Assembly: GCF_000812965.1 (NCBI RefSeq)
Contig: NZ_JSYN01000012.1
Span: 1 to 64,000 of the forward strand
Length of the DNA stretch: 64,000 nt
Origin: Pedobacter kyungheensis
GTDB lineage: Bacteria; Bacteroidota; Bacteroidia; Sphingobacteriales; Sphingobacteriaceae
Reading direction: 5' to 3'
A program made the position numbers and the translations under genes. Under the pieces are notes generated by a model. It was not told the DNA's origin and ran no database searches. It saw nothing but the letters and a program-made list of their open reading frames with translations. This document shows, piece by piece, positions 44,957 to 53,775 of the stretch (positions within the stretch are counted from its first letter, which is position 1; every line of letters starts with the position of its first letter).

Positions 44957-45811
44957 CTAATTGAGCTTGGCTATACATGCAATCAAACTATCTCTCCAGT
45001 AAGGAATCTTGATTTTAAATGTACTTTTTATTTTGGATTTATCCATCACTGAAAATGGAGGCCGGATAGCTTTAGTAGGATAAGCTGATCCTGGAATTGG
45101 ATTTACCTTAACCTGCGTTTTACTAATATCAAATATGGCAGTTGCAAAATCGAACCATGACGTTACCCCTTCATTGCTGTAGTGGTAAATACCATAATCT
45201 TTTTGACCAGATTCGATGATATCATAGATGGCATTAGCCAGATCTATGGCGTAAGTTGGTGTACCTATCTGATCGGCTATAATATTCAGCTCATCCCGTT
45301 CAGCACCCAGCTTCAGCATGGTTTTAACAAAGTTATTGGCATACTCTGAATATAGCCAGCTGGTACGGATAATAAAATGAGCAGGCAAAATAGCTGCAAC
45401 AGCCTTTTCTCCATCCAGTTTAGTTACACCATAAACATTGATGGGTTTAGCCTCATCATCTTCTGTCAAAAGTTTTACTGCATTGCCTTCAAAAACAAAA
45501 TCAGTAGAAATATGCACCAAAGTTGCGCCAATTGCAGCGCAAGCTGATGCCAGGTAACCTGCGCCAGTTTCATTGATGGCTTTAGCTAACTCAACTTCAT
45601 CTTCTGCTTTATCTACCGCGGTATACGCAGCACAGTTAATTACGAAAGCAGGTTGTTCTTTTGCCAGAAGCGCTTGAAGCACAGCCTCATCTAAAATATT
45701 GGCATCCTGCTCAGCCGGGAAAACAATTTCAGTAATTTCCCTACGTTCAGCTACAATTTTCAGGCATTGGCCAAGCTGACCACCTGCTCCAATTACTAAT
45801 ATTTTACTCAT
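44957..45811 (-). CDS. rfbD: dTDP-4-dehydrorhamnose reductase
   Basis: The 284-residue SDR enzyme performs the final reduction to dTDP-L-rhamnose. KILVIGAGGQLGQCLKIVA binds NADPH, VINCAAYTAVDKAEDE and ISTDFVFEG are RmlD motifs, and the catalytic pair is in YGVTKLDGE. IIRTSWLYSEYANNFVKTML and IADQIGTPTYAIDLA follow. The start overlaps the rfbC stop by 4 bases (ATGA type), indicating coupled translation. Confidence 0.96.
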   Translation of the reverse strand: MSKILVIGAGGQLGQCLKIVAERREITEIVFPAEQDANILDEAVLQALLAKEQPAFVINCAAYTAVDKAEDEVELAKAINETGAGYLASACAAIGATLVHISTDFVFEGNAVKLLTEDDEAKPINVYGVTKLDGEKAVAAILPAHFIIRTSWLYSEYANNFVKTMLKLGAERDELNIIADQIGTPTYAIDLANAIYDIIESGQKDYGIYHYSNEGVTSWFDFATAIFDISKTQVKVNPIPGSAYPTKAIRPPFSVMDKSKIKSTFKIKIPYWRDSLIACIAKLN

Positions 45812-46356
45812 ATATGCTGTAATGCAGAAAAAGGTTTTAAAAGCAGATCTTTTTCAGATACTTCCTGATCACCTTCCGGGATTAACCAGTCAATATTCAA
45901 ATCAGCATCGTTATAAATCACTCCAGTTTCTGAAGCTTTATTGAAAAAATTATCGCATTTATATAAAAACTCAGCAGTTTCACTCAGTACGGAGAAGCCA
46001 TGCACAAAACCTCTCGGAATATATAACTGAAGCTTATTTTCAGCACTTAAACGCACGGCAACATGTTTGCCATAAGTTGGCGAACTTGGGCGCACATCAA
46101 CTGCAACATCCAGTACCTCGCCTTTGGTTACACGCACCAATTTGGCCTGTGCAAATTCTCCTGTTTGTGCATGCAAGCCCCTGATTACCCCATAGGAAGA
46201 ATAAGATTGGTTATCCTGAACGAATCGGCCAGATAAGCCGGTTTTCTCTTCAAAGGTATTTTGATTAAAGCTTTCAAAAAAATAGCCTCTGGCATCTTCA
46301 AATACCCGGGGTTTAATAATCAGACAGTCTTTTAATCCTGTTTGTTCTATTTCCAT
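45808..46356 (-). CDS. rfbC: dTDP-4-dehydrorhamnose 3,5-epimerase
   Basis: The 182-residue cupin converts dTDP-4-keto-6-deoxyglucose to the L-lyxo form. EDARGYFFESFNQNTF, VIRGLHAQ with catalytic-base His62, DVAVDVRPSSPTYG, and PRGFVHGFSVL are all RmlC motifs. In the active-site loop, YKCDNFFNKASETG carries Phe where the acid Tyr of RmlC is expected, judged by eye. It overlaps rfbB by one base (stop and ATG share TAATG) and rfbD by four. Role in rhamnose synthesis is secure from context. Confidence 0.95.
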   Translation of the reverse strand: MEIEQTGLKDCLIIKPRVFEDARGYFFESFNQNTFEEKTGLSGRFVQDNQSYSSYGVIRGLHAQTGEFAQAKLVRVTKGEVLDVAVDVRPSSPTYGKHVAVRLSAENKLQLYIPRGFVHGFSVLSETAEFLYKCDNFFNKASETGVIYNDADLNIDWLIPEGDQEVSEKDLLLKPFSALQHI

Positions 46357-47408
46357 TATTTATGGCTGTACTGTTGTTCGTAATAAGATTGATAGTTACC
46401 CGAGGTTACATTGTTTAACCAGTCTTCGTTTTGTAAGTACCAGTCAACCGTTTTAGCCAGACCTTCTTCAAACTGTAAACTTGGTACCCAGTCTAACTGC
46501 TCCTGGAGCTTCGTAGAATCGATGGCATAACGCAAATCGTGCCCAGCACGGTCAGTTACATAGGTAATCAGTTTAGCCGATTCACCCTTTTCGCGACCTA
46601 ACTTTTCATCCATGATGGTACACAACAAGTTAATCAGGTCAATATTTTTCCATTCGTTATGGCCGCCAATATTGTAGGTATCGCCGGTTTTCGAGTTATG
46701 GAAAATCACATCAATGGCACGGGCATGATCTTCAACCCATAACCAGTCGCGCACATTTTCGCCTTTACCATAAACGGGTACAGGCTTATTATTTTTAATA
46801 TTGTTAATGGCTAGCGGGATCAGTTTCTCAGGAAAATGATGTGAACCATAATTGTTTGAACAGTTAGAAATTACACAATCCATACCATAGGTATCGTGGT
46901 AGGCACGCACAAAATGATCAGAACTGGCTTTTGAAGCCGAATATGGGCTATGTGGATCGTACGAGGTACTTTCGGTAAACATGCCTTCTTCACCTAAGGC
47001 ACCATAAACCTCATCGGTACTTACATGGTAGAAACGTTTCTGGTCATAGCTACCTTTCCAATAAGCCCTGGCTGCATTTAATAAATTTACCGTACCAATC
47101 ACATTTGTCATTACAAAAGCGGTTGGGTCAGAAATAGAACGATCTACATGGCTTTCTGCGGCTAAATGAATTACGGCATCAAAATTTTCGGTTTCGAAAA
47201 GCGCATCAATCGCCTGAGCATCTGTAATATCTTCTTTTACAAACCTGTAATTTGGTTTATTTTCGATATCGGTTAAATTAGCCAGATTACCTGCATAGGT
47301 TAATTTGTCTAAGTTTACAATCTCATATTGAGGGTAGTTATTAACGAAACGGCGAACTACATGAGAGCCAATAAAGCCCGCTCCACCAGTGATCAATATT
47401 TTTTTCAC
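46356..47408 (-). CDS. rfbB: dTDP-glucose 4,6-dehydratase
   Basis: The 350-residue SDR enzyme makes dTDP-4-keto-6-deoxyglucose. ILITGGAGFIGSHVVRRFV binds NAD, AAESHVDRSISDPTAFV is diagnostic for RmlB, HVSTDEVYGALG contains the catalytic Thr-Asp-Glu, and YSASKASSDHFVRAYHDTYG has the Tyr and Lys. The start codon is GTG at 47408; an in-frame stop lies two codons upstream, so no longer form exists. It is the first gene of the rml operon, with a probable promoter at 47433-47463. Confidence 0.97.
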   Translation of the reverse strand: MKKILITGGAGFIGSHVVRRFVNNYPQYEIVNLDKLTYAGNLANLTDIENKPNYRFVKEDITDAQAIDALFETENFDAVIHLAAESHVDRSISDPTAFVMTNVIGTVNLLNAARAYWKGSYDQKRFYHVSTDEVYGALGEEGMFTESTSYDPHSPYSASKASSDHFVRAYHDTYGMDCVISNCSNNYGSHHFPEKLIPLAINNIKNNKPVPVYGKGENVRDWLWVEDHARAIDVIFHNSKTGDTYNIGGHNEWKNIDLINLLCTIMDEKLGREKGESAKLITYVTDRAGHDLRYAIDSTKLQEQLDWVPSLQFEEGLAKTVDWYLQNEDWLNNVTSGNYQSYYEQQYSHK

Positions 47409-47432
47409 AGTTATTAAATGATTTTCAGTTGG

Positions 47433-47463
47433 CTAAAATAAGCTAGTTTTCGTCAAGAAACAA
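47433..47463 (-). promoter_or_regulatory. rml (rfbB) operon promoter
   Basis: Minus strand TTG (47461-47463), 20-base spacer, TATTTTAG (47433-47440), one mismatch to TAnnTTTG. It lies 25 bases before the GTG start. Confidence 0.5.
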
Positions 47464-47550
47464 CTTAATTGTGACATAAGACGAAAAGTGAATGAAATAG
47501 TTTAGAAGCAATTAGCCTATTTTAAGGTGAATATTTATTATAGATGAAAA

Positions 47551-48117
47551 CTACATCGCCGCTACCGAACTTTCCAGCTCCTTGTACCAGGCTTCGCCGT
47601 ACTTGCGGATAAGTGGTCCTTTTAAAAAACTGTAAACAGGCACTTTAAGTTCACGCCCAAAGGTGCAGGCATCGTGGCAAATGTGCCAGCGGTCGTAATT
47701 GAGCACATCAAATTCCGGATATTTGGTAATGCGGATAGGGTACAGATGGCACGAAATGGGTTTCTGCCAATCGACCAGGCCCTGCTCATAAGCCTTTTCA
47801 ATGGCGCATTTGGTTATTCCTCCTTCAAAAAGCACATAAGCGCACTCTTTATTTTTATCTACGCAGGGAGTGGTTAGATCACCATCTTCATCCACTACAT
47901 AAACGCCTTGCTCTTCTATGGCTTTAATCCCTTTTTCATTTAGCAAATGCTTGATTTTAGGATAAATATCTTCTAAAATCGCTTTCTCCTCATTATCAAG
48001 CGGAGCACCAGAATCGCCTTCCACACAACAAATCCCCTTGCATTTGCTTAAATTACAAACAAAGTTTTCTTTCAATACATCCTCGTGCACCAGCACTTGT
48101 TCAACTTCTATCATCAT
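47551..48117 (-). CDS. DUF3109 family cysteine-rich protein
   Basis: The 188-residue protein matches the DUF3109 family of Bacteroidota. Cysteines are grouped as CNLSKCKGICC (about residues 22-32), then single Cys in TTPCVDKNKECAY, TKCAIE, ISCHLYP and ICHDAC, a pattern like the YkgJ/Fe-S or zinc-chelating cluster proteins. No signal peptide is present, so it is cytoplasmic. The biochemical function is unknown; metal binding is inferred from the cysteines. Its ATG overlaps the stop of the DUF3108 gene (TAATG), and a second ATG follows at once. Confidence 0.88.
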   Translation of the reverse strand: MMIEVEQVLVHEDVLKENFVCNLSKCKGICCVEGDSGAPLDNEEKAILEDIYPKIKHLLNEKGIKAIEEQGVYVVDEDGDLTTPCVDKNKECAYVLFEGGITKCAIEKAYEQGLVDWQKPISCHLYPIRITKYPEFDVLNYDRWHICHDACTFGRELKVPVYSFLKGPLIRKYGEAWYKELESSVAAM

Positions 48118-48905
48118 TACTCTTTTGCTAAAGCGTATTTTAGCCCATCGGCCGATTTTAATTCCATGGTTACTGCGCCAACCAATATTTCTACCTGCGC
48201 TTTTACGGGTACCCGATTTCCATCATCAGTTACCCACAGATACAATCTGCTGTCTTTTTTAAAGATCCGGCCCGGCTTAATAGATGGACTGAATTTTAAA
48301 CAGCGGATATTACCCAGCTTACTTTTGATTGTTTCTTTACCTATATATTCTACTTCGAGGGCCGAGATTTCATCGCCCAAAAAATAGTTTAACTTGAATT
48401 TATCGCCCACCTTAATTTTACTCATATCCAAGCTACGGGCAAAATAATAGGCCGATACCAGATCGAAAGTCTGAGTAGTCGGGGTGGTAAAAGTGCCTCT
48501 GTTCGATACCACCTTTTTTCCATCCTGGTTAAATCTAGCCTTATCTTGCCTGCGGTAACTGGCTTCGCGGATGTTTTCCTGATAGAAATAAGGCAAAAGA
48601 TCCGTTTTATCAATATAAGAGTCGTAATGGTCTCTTATTTTATAAAAGATATCGAATGTTCCTGAGGTTTCTGCATCTACGGTAAGTTTAAAAGTAGGCT
48701 TGTTATCAAATTTTAAATCTGAATTGGCAACCTTTATGGTAGCCTCTGCGGCAGTAATAAAACCATATCGCAGTTTATACGTTAAAACTTCTCCTTCCTG
48801 AAATACAGCTTCTTTCTTGAGGGGGAGCTCCTGCGCCAGTGCAGCAAAACTGCACAATGCCGCCGTGACTATTAAAAACAGTTTTTTCATCGCTTTTGTA
48901 TTCAT
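48117..48905 (-). CDS. DUF3108 domain-containing secreted protein
   Basis: The 262-residue protein has an N-terminal signal peptide (hydrophobic 9-23, AALAQ cleavage region) and a DUF3108 domain, with the typical opening GEVLTYKLRYGFITAAEATIKV, then KIRDHYDSYID and VTDDGNRVPVKAQVEILVGAVTMEL near the end. It is expected in the periplasm. A second ATG at 48890 (MKKLFLIV) is an equally good start. Function is unknown; relatives occur in envelope contexts. It is translationally coupled to the DUF3109 gene. Confidence 0.88.
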   Translation of the reverse strand: MNTKAMKKLFLIVTAALCSFAALAQELPLKKEAVFQEGEVLTYKLRYGFITAAEATIKVANSDLKFDNKPTFKLTVDAETSGTFDIFYKIRDHYDSYIDKTDLLPYFYQENIREASYRRQDKARFNQDGKKVVSNRGTFTTPTTQTFDLVSAYYFARSLDMSKIKVGDKFKLNYFLGDEISALEVEYIGKETIKSKLGNIRCLKFSPSIKPGRIFKKDSRLYLWVTDDGNRVPVKAQVEILVGAVTMELKSADGLKYALAKE

Positions 48906-48990
48906 TTGTGTGTACAGAAAAGAACCATTGTCTTTAAAAAAGGAAATAGATTCTTTTCTTCATGAAGATATACAAAAAGCAAACCAATTT

Positions 48991-49506
48991 TTAATCTTTT
49001 CGTTTATAAACGGGAACAGTAGAACACGGCTCGCCAAACATGATGCTTTTAACCACTGGTGTTAACAGGTTAGTCACCTCTACATAAGCAGAAACAGGTA
49101 TCTCAAGATCGCCACATCCTTTTACCACTACACGCTCATTGGCATAATCCTGCAGATTAATTTTAGCCAGTGCCTTCGAAAATAATACAGCCTCCAAAGT
49201 ATCCAATCCACCAAACACCACCTCATTGGCATAGGGTTTCATCCTGTTGGCCAAAAGCATATAAGCCCAGGTTGGCACAATGGCATCGGCAGAACAGATA
49301 ATGGCTATATTTTTATCCTGGTACTGTGCCCAGTCGTGATTTTTGATAAACTCCCTAAAGTCTTTCTCCTTCAGCATCAAACCATGAAAAAGATTATCTA
49401 CAATATCATAAAGCACTCTTTCGCCCTTATGATAAAAGTCTTCGAGGTTTAAGGTGATTAAACCACTGTTTGCTACTTTATTGATGATGTTTTCCTGAAT
49501 TTCCAT
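48991..49506 (-). CDS. DUF2480 family protein
   Basis: The 171-residue cytoplasmic protein matches the Bacteroidota family DUF2480: INKVANSGLITLNLEDFY at the N-terminus, FREFIKNHDWAQYQDKNIAIICSADAIVPTWAYMLL mid-protein, and VKGCGDLEIPVSAYVEVTNLLTPVVKSIMFGEPCSTVPVYKRK at the end. No catalytic motif is evident and the function is unknown. Its ATG stands only 15 bases after the terminator stem of the upstream foldase gene, so read-through or a promoter within that gene must supply its mRNA. Confidence 0.88.
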   Translation of the reverse strand: MEIQENIINKVANSGLITLNLEDFYHKGERVLYDIVDNLFHGLMLKEKDFREFIKNHDWAQYQDKNIAIICSADAIVPTWAYMLLANRMKPYANEVVFGGLDTLEAVLFSKALAKINLQDYANERVVVKGCGDLEIPVSAYVEVTNLLTPVVKSIMFGEPCSTVPVYKRKD

Positions 49507-49514
49507 GGCCTTAA

Positions 49515-49550
49515 ATAAAAAAACCGTTCCAACGAATCATCGGAACGGTT
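49515..49550 (-). terminator. Terminator after the PpiD-like gene, abutting DUF2480
   Basis: AACCGTTCC (49522-49530) pairs with GGAACGGTT (49542-49550) around an 11-base loop; on the minus strand TTTTTTTATTT follows. It starts 21 bases past the foldase stop and ends just before the DUF2480 start codon. Confidence 0.87.
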
Positions 49551-49571
49551 ACAAAATTACGTATTTTCTAA

Positions 49572-51656
49572 TTAATAGAATTTCACACGATTGTCTTTTA
49601 TCTGTGCATTATCTTGTAAAGCCTGGAAAGCTGCTCCTAAAGAACGCTGACCTAAGCTTAATAACATACCTTCTTTTTGTTTAAACATGTTGGCAATTGG
49701 TGCAGGGTTTGTAAATCCATCAACTGAGAATACATATACACCACGCTCGCCCTGAACAGGAGCAGATAGTTTACCTGGCTGAGAACCGAATACGCTACCA
49801 ACCAAAGCATTTTCTTGTGCTACGCCCGGAATTACAGGGTTAGCAAATACAATGTTCTGTACTGGACTAACCGGACGGCCAACTTTAGCAGCAACCTGAT
49901 CGATATTTCCTTTACCAGCGTTAGCCAGTTTTTCTTTTAACTGTTTTGCTTTAACGGCATTGCGCACCATTGGCTCGATTTCTTTCTTAACATCAGCTAA
50001 TGATAGGGTACCTTTAGGGCTAACATTGGTTAAACGTGCCACTACATAAGCATTGCTCATGGTGTAAATTTCAGGTAATACATCACCTTTATCAGCTGCA
50101 TAAGCATCCTGAATTAATTTACGAGGGTTATCTAAACCTGCTGCAAAGCCCTGCGTTGCTGCTACTCTATCGGCAACAGCAACTTTTAAACCTTTTTGGG
50201 TAGCCAATTTAGCAAAATCAGCACCTTTTACATCGGCAAGGAAATTACTTGCTGCTTTGTAAGCTGCTGCTTGTGTTTTGCTGCTAGCCGCTAATGTTTT
50301 CTCCACGTAAGCGAGCTTAGCTACTTTAGAAGAACCGATTTGTTTCTCGATTTTGATTACATGGTAACCGAACTGAGATTTAACTACTTTAATATCGCCA
50401 GCCTTACCATCAAAAGCAGCATTTTCAAACTCAGGCACCATAGCACCACGTGCAAATGTGCCTAGCTCTCCACCTTTATCTTTTGAACCATCAACACTGT
50501 AGTTTTTAGCCAGTTCCGCAAAATCACCACCTTTTAGAATTAAGCCTTTTAATGAATCGGCTAATTTGCTTGCTTTATCTTCACCGCCAACTTTAGCCGG
50601 ATCGATTAAGATGTGGCTTGCTTTTACCGAATCAGGAGAGAAACGGCTGGCTACAACTTTTACGATTTTATAAGAGTTACCTGATAATTTAGGGCCATAG
50701 AAACTGCCTGCCGGTAATGCAAATACTGCAGAATCAACAGCCGGATCTAATTTACCTTTTGAAAGGTAAGTAAAAGGAACTTTAACATCAGAATTGATTG
50801 CTGCGAAAAGTGAATCGTTTTTAGCTACCTGGAAATCTGCAGCAATTTTATCAACCTGAGCTTTAATCGCCAATGAATCGGCTTTAGTTGGGCTAATGCT
50901 GAAAGTTACATATTCGAAAGCACGGGTTTCAGTTGGATTATTGAAACGCGCTTTGTTTTGATCATAATATTCAGAAAAATCGCCGTCAGTTAATTTAACT
51001 GATGCATCAGGAATAGAAGTATAATCTAAACTTACATATTTAAAGTTAGCCAGTTTGTTACGGTTGTTATATTCATCTGTAGCTTCTAAAGAAGTTACAT
51101 AAACCGAATTACGGATTAAGTTAGAATATTTAGTTTGTAAAGCCTGGTTTTTAATCTCCTGCTGTAACATATCAGATTGCTGTAAGGCCTGAGGTTCTTT
51201 TGATTTTAAGAAGTTCATCAGGGTTACACGGTCTAACTGTCCGGTTTGAGGATTAGAGAAATATTGTTTAATTAGTGGGCTAGGGTTCTGGCCTTGCAAT
51301 AAATCATACAATTCATCTTCTGATACGGTTAAACCTAAACGATCGTACTCTTTTGTTAACAATACTTTAGCCAGCTCTGCATTCCAGGCCTGATCTACAG
51401 CCATAGCAGTCATTTGTGCATTTGCACTACCGCCATATTGTTGTTTCATTTGGTTTACACCCTGATCAACCTTTGGACCGAACTCATCAATGTTGATTTC
51501 GTTACCATCAATAGATCCGACAACTTTTTGATTTGCAGACCAAAAAGGTTTACCTACGTTAATTGCATCACCTACTAAAAATGCAACAATTGCAAAACCG
51601 ATTGCAAAGACCAGGATATAGCCTGCACGGTTACGCAAAAATGTCATTAATCCCAT
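49572..51656 (-). CDS. ppiD: PpiD/SurA-like periplasmic peptidyl-prolyl isomerase
   Basis: The 694-residue protein is anchored by one N-terminal helix (about residues 12-31, GYILVFAIGFAIVAFLVGDA) and faces the periplasm. A SurA-type chaperone region follows (VGSIDGNEINIDEFGPKVDQ), then a parvulin rotamase domain at about 340-435 (VKASHILI, GGDFAELAKNYSVDGSKDKGGELGTFARGAMVPEFENAAF, VKSQFGYHVIKIEKQ). A second, degenerate parvulin-like region lies in the C-terminal third. It helps fold outer-membrane proteins, fitting the nearby LptC and barrel genes. Codon use and base composition are like the housekeeping flank. Confidence 0.9.
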   Translation of the reverse strand: MGLMTFLRNRAGYILVFAIGFAIVAFLVGDAINVGKPFWSANQKVVGSIDGNEINIDEFGPKVDQGVNQMKQQYGGSANAQMTAMAVDQAWNAELAKVLLTKEYDRLGLTVSEDELYDLLQGQNPSPLIKQYFSNPQTGQLDRVTLMNFLKSKEPQALQQSDMLQQEIKNQALQTKYSNLIRNSVYVTSLEATDEYNNRNKLANFKYVSLDYTSIPDASVKLTDGDFSEYYDQNKARFNNPTETRAFEYVTFSISPTKADSLAIKAQVDKIAADFQVAKNDSLFAAINSDVKVPFTYLSKGKLDPAVDSAVFALPAGSFYGPKLSGNSYKIVKVVASRFSPDSVKASHILIDPAKVGGEDKASKLADSLKGLILKGGDFAELAKNYSVDGSKDKGGELGTFARGAMVPEFENAAFDGKAGDIKVVKSQFGYHVIKIEKQIGSSKVAKLAYVEKTLAASSKTQAAAYKAASNFLADVKGADFAKLATQKGLKVAVADRVAATQGFAAGLDNPRKLIQDAYAADKGDVLPEIYTMSNAYVVARLTNVSPKGTLSLADVKKEIEPMVRNAVKAKQLKEKLANAGKGNIDQVAAKVGRPVSPVQNIVFANPVIPGVAQENALVGSVFGSQPGKLSAPVQGERGVYVFSVDGFTNPAPIANMFKQKEGMLLSLGQRSLGAAFQALQDNAQIKDNRVKFY

Positions 51657-51909
51657 ATTGTAATTATAAATTTATTTAGTTCTTTTTTAAGAGGGCGCAA
51701 GATACAAATTTGCGTTAAAAAAGAAAACACAAAATTTTATTTATCAAACGCTTAATTATTAGTGCAATGGAAGAAGTAAAATGGCAGGTGGAAGACCGCT
51801 GAATTTGCCTGCAAAGCTGGCTCCAAAACCACTGTATTTTGATGGTTTCTTAATGCATCATCTATTTTATCTCTTCCACATTATATCAAGTTAAGGGCCA
51901 CCACTCCGG
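51657..51909. other. Intergenic region between the PpiD-like gene and lptC
   Basis: About 250 bases with no recognised gene. A TATCTTG-type box lies near 51700 on the minus strand and may belong to the foldase promoter, but spacing to a TTG is poor. Confidence 0.35.
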
Positions 51910-52476
51910 CTATAAAGTTCCCTTCGAATTAATTTCACCGGTTCCAGGCCCCATTTCATAGGTACTGAAATCCTGAGGGGCTTTAAAATCTTTTGCCCTG
52001 GTAAAATCTCCGTTCACACTCAAAATATCAACTGTTTGGGTTGAATAAAAAATTTTCTTCGATTCATCCCAGATTAATTCCTGCGAAGAAAAAGTATCGC
52101 CCTTGCTATTTTTTACGACTACATTTTTGCGGAATTCGGTTTTGAGCTCGGTATCTTTTCTGATGGCATAATCACAAACCAGGTTTCCATCTATCGTACC
52201 CTGGGGATTATAAAAATCGATCTTTACACCTTTAATCATTTCCTGGTAAGCACCTCCATTAGAAGGGGTAATCTTATCCAGTATGGGTGCATAGCCTTTT
52301 GCCTTTACCCTAGCCGAATCACTGTAAATGATTTCGACACCGATAGTACGGTCGCGGGTTAAAGTAACCTTTCCTGCTGAAACCGAATTGGCATTTTTTA
52401 GATCGTCGTCTCCACAAGAAGCCAAAAACAATGGCAACGCCAGAAACAGACCATATAAAAATGTTTTCAATTTCAT
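51910..52476 (-). CDS. lptC: LPS export ABC transporter periplasmic protein LptC
   Basis: The 188-residue protein has a lipoprotein signal (LFLASC, cysteine about residue 21) followed by DDD, and an LptC/OstA-like beta-jellyroll domain: SDSARVKAKGYAPILD, MIKGVKIDFYNPQGTIDGNLVCDYA, VVVKNSKGDTFSSQELIWDESKKIFYSTQTVDI. The pattern of asking which strand bears the modified backbone is typical of LptC in Bacteroidota. It passes LPS from LptBFG to LptA. Its ATG overlaps the stop of the upstream outer-membrane protein gene, so the coaX-OMP-lptC run is one unit. Confidence 0.87.
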   Translation of the reverse strand: MKLKTFLYGLFLALPLFLASCGDDDLKNANSVSAGKVTLTRDRTIGVEIIYSDSARVKAKGYAPILDKITPSNGGAYQEMIKGVKIDFYNPQGTIDGNLVCDYAIRKDTELKTEFRKNVVVKNSKGDTFSSQELIWDESKKIFYSTQTVDILSVNGDFTRAKDFKAPQDFSTYEMGPGTGEINSKGTL

Positions 52477-53774
52477 TAATCTACGCGGTACTTACGGAAC
52501 CAGGTATCGTTTAAGGTAAAGCCCAGATGGAAATTAATGTACTGCTCTTTAACCAGATTATTGTTTAAAGTTCCTCTTTGGCCAACCTCGGTTGTAAAGT
52601 TGATTTTATAAAATGCAGTACCTCCGTTTGCTGATGGCAGCGGGAAACCAAACCCCAAAGAAGCACCCATTTGTTTAATATTCTGATTGTTTACCTGAAT
52701 ATAGGTCTTATCGTAATTGAAACCTAAGCGGTAATCAACACGTTTCATATAGCTGTTGTAAGAATAAGCATCGGGAGTCCACTGGCCACCTAAAGATGCT
52801 CCCCAGCTATCCTGCAAGCCCTGGCTTACGTTATTAATGGTAGTTTGCGACCATTTGCTCATTCTAAAATCGGCACCGATCATCCATTTATCATTTTGCT
52901 GAATGGCAATACCAAAGTTATGTGTTAGTGGCAGGGTTAGGTTCGATTTTCCTTTGTCAATTCTGCTCAAAGTATCTAATGCGGTCTGCTCATTTCCATT
53001 TGCATCTCTAAGATAACGGGTAGCAAAAAAAGTCTGGCTTGAATTTACTTTACCAGAAGTACTGCCCGAATAGCCCAGTGTTACCAATGTTTTCTTACCT
53101 ACGTTAAAATCATACTGGATACCGTATGAATAAGCTAAACCACCAACACTGTTTTTATTTTGAAGTTTGGCATTATAAGCACCAACGATAGTATTGCTGT
53201 ATTCAGTTGAACGGGTAGTTTGCAGGTTACCAAAAATATACTCTAAGTTAGCCCCAATTCTTAAATGATCGCCAAAACGATAGCCATAACCGAAATATGC
53301 TTTCGATAGGCCACCTTCACCTTCATAAAGCTGATCAACTGAAGTGGTATCGATTTTAACTGTGTTGCGGTAAGCATAACCTAAATCTGAATAAGGCAAA
53401 ATACCAAAGCTCAAAGCAGATTTCCGACCTACTGGTGCAGCAAAAGCCAAATGGCTGAAAGTAGCGTTAAAAGTATTCTCGCTTAAACTGCCACGGCTTA
53501 AGTTATTAACGGTAGCACTCATACCAATATCGATAGTGGTTAACGAGATACCAGCGTAAGATGCAGGATTCTGCATGTTGATGTAGTTAAACCCGCTTAC
53601 TTTGTTTACAGCAGTAGAAATACCACCCATTGCCCGCAATTGCGGCAACAAAGAGCCTTTTATATTACCGAGCCCATATCTTGAATATGGCGATGATGTA
53701 GTAACCTGTGCCTGAGCACTTAAACCACCAACTAAAACGAGTATGGCTGCAATATAATTTATTCTTTTGTACAT
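52476..53774 (-). CDS. Outer-membrane beta-barrel protein (FadL/PorV-like), function unknown
   Basis: The 432-residue protein has a signal peptide (MYKRINYIAAILVLVGGLSAQAQ) and then SSPYSRYGLGNIKGSLLPQLRAMGGISTA, the start seen in a Bacteroidota family of FadL/PorV-like barrels (the AMGG motif). Alternating strand patterns run to the end, although the final residues are WFRKYRVD rather than a terminal aromatic. An in-frame ATG at 53795 would add seven residues inside coaX; the ATG at 53774, one base after the coaX stop, is preferred. Co-transcription with lptC suggests an envelope role. Confidence 0.7.
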   Translation of the reverse strand: MYKRINYIAAILVLVGGLSAQAQVTTSSPYSRYGLGNIKGSLLPQLRAMGGISTAVNKVSGFNYINMQNPASYAGISLTTIDIGMSATVNNLSRGSLSENTFNATFSHLAFAAPVGRKSALSFGILPYSDLGYAYRNTVKIDTTSVDQLYEGEGGLSKAYFGYGYRFGDHLRIGANLEYIFGNLQTTRSTEYSNTIVGAYNAKLQNKNSVGGLAYSYGIQYDFNVGKKTLVTLGYSGSTSGKVNSSQTFFATRYLRDANGNEQTALDTLSRIDKGKSNLTLPLTHNFGIAIQQNDKWMIGADFRMSKWSQTTINNVSQGLQDSWGASLGGQWTPDAYSYNSYMKRVDYRLGFNYDKTYIQVNNQNIKQMGASLGFGFPLPSANGGTAFYKINFTTEVGQRGTLNNNLVKEQYINFHLGFTLNDTWFRKYRVD

Positions 53775-53775
53775 T

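Noticed and set aside
45808-46356. rfbC as an inactive or repurposed enzyme because Phe replaces the expected Tyr
   Set aside because: It sits in a complete, tightly overlapping rml operon with all other motifs intact, so a normal rhamnose role is far more likely; the difference is mentioned only as a comparison.
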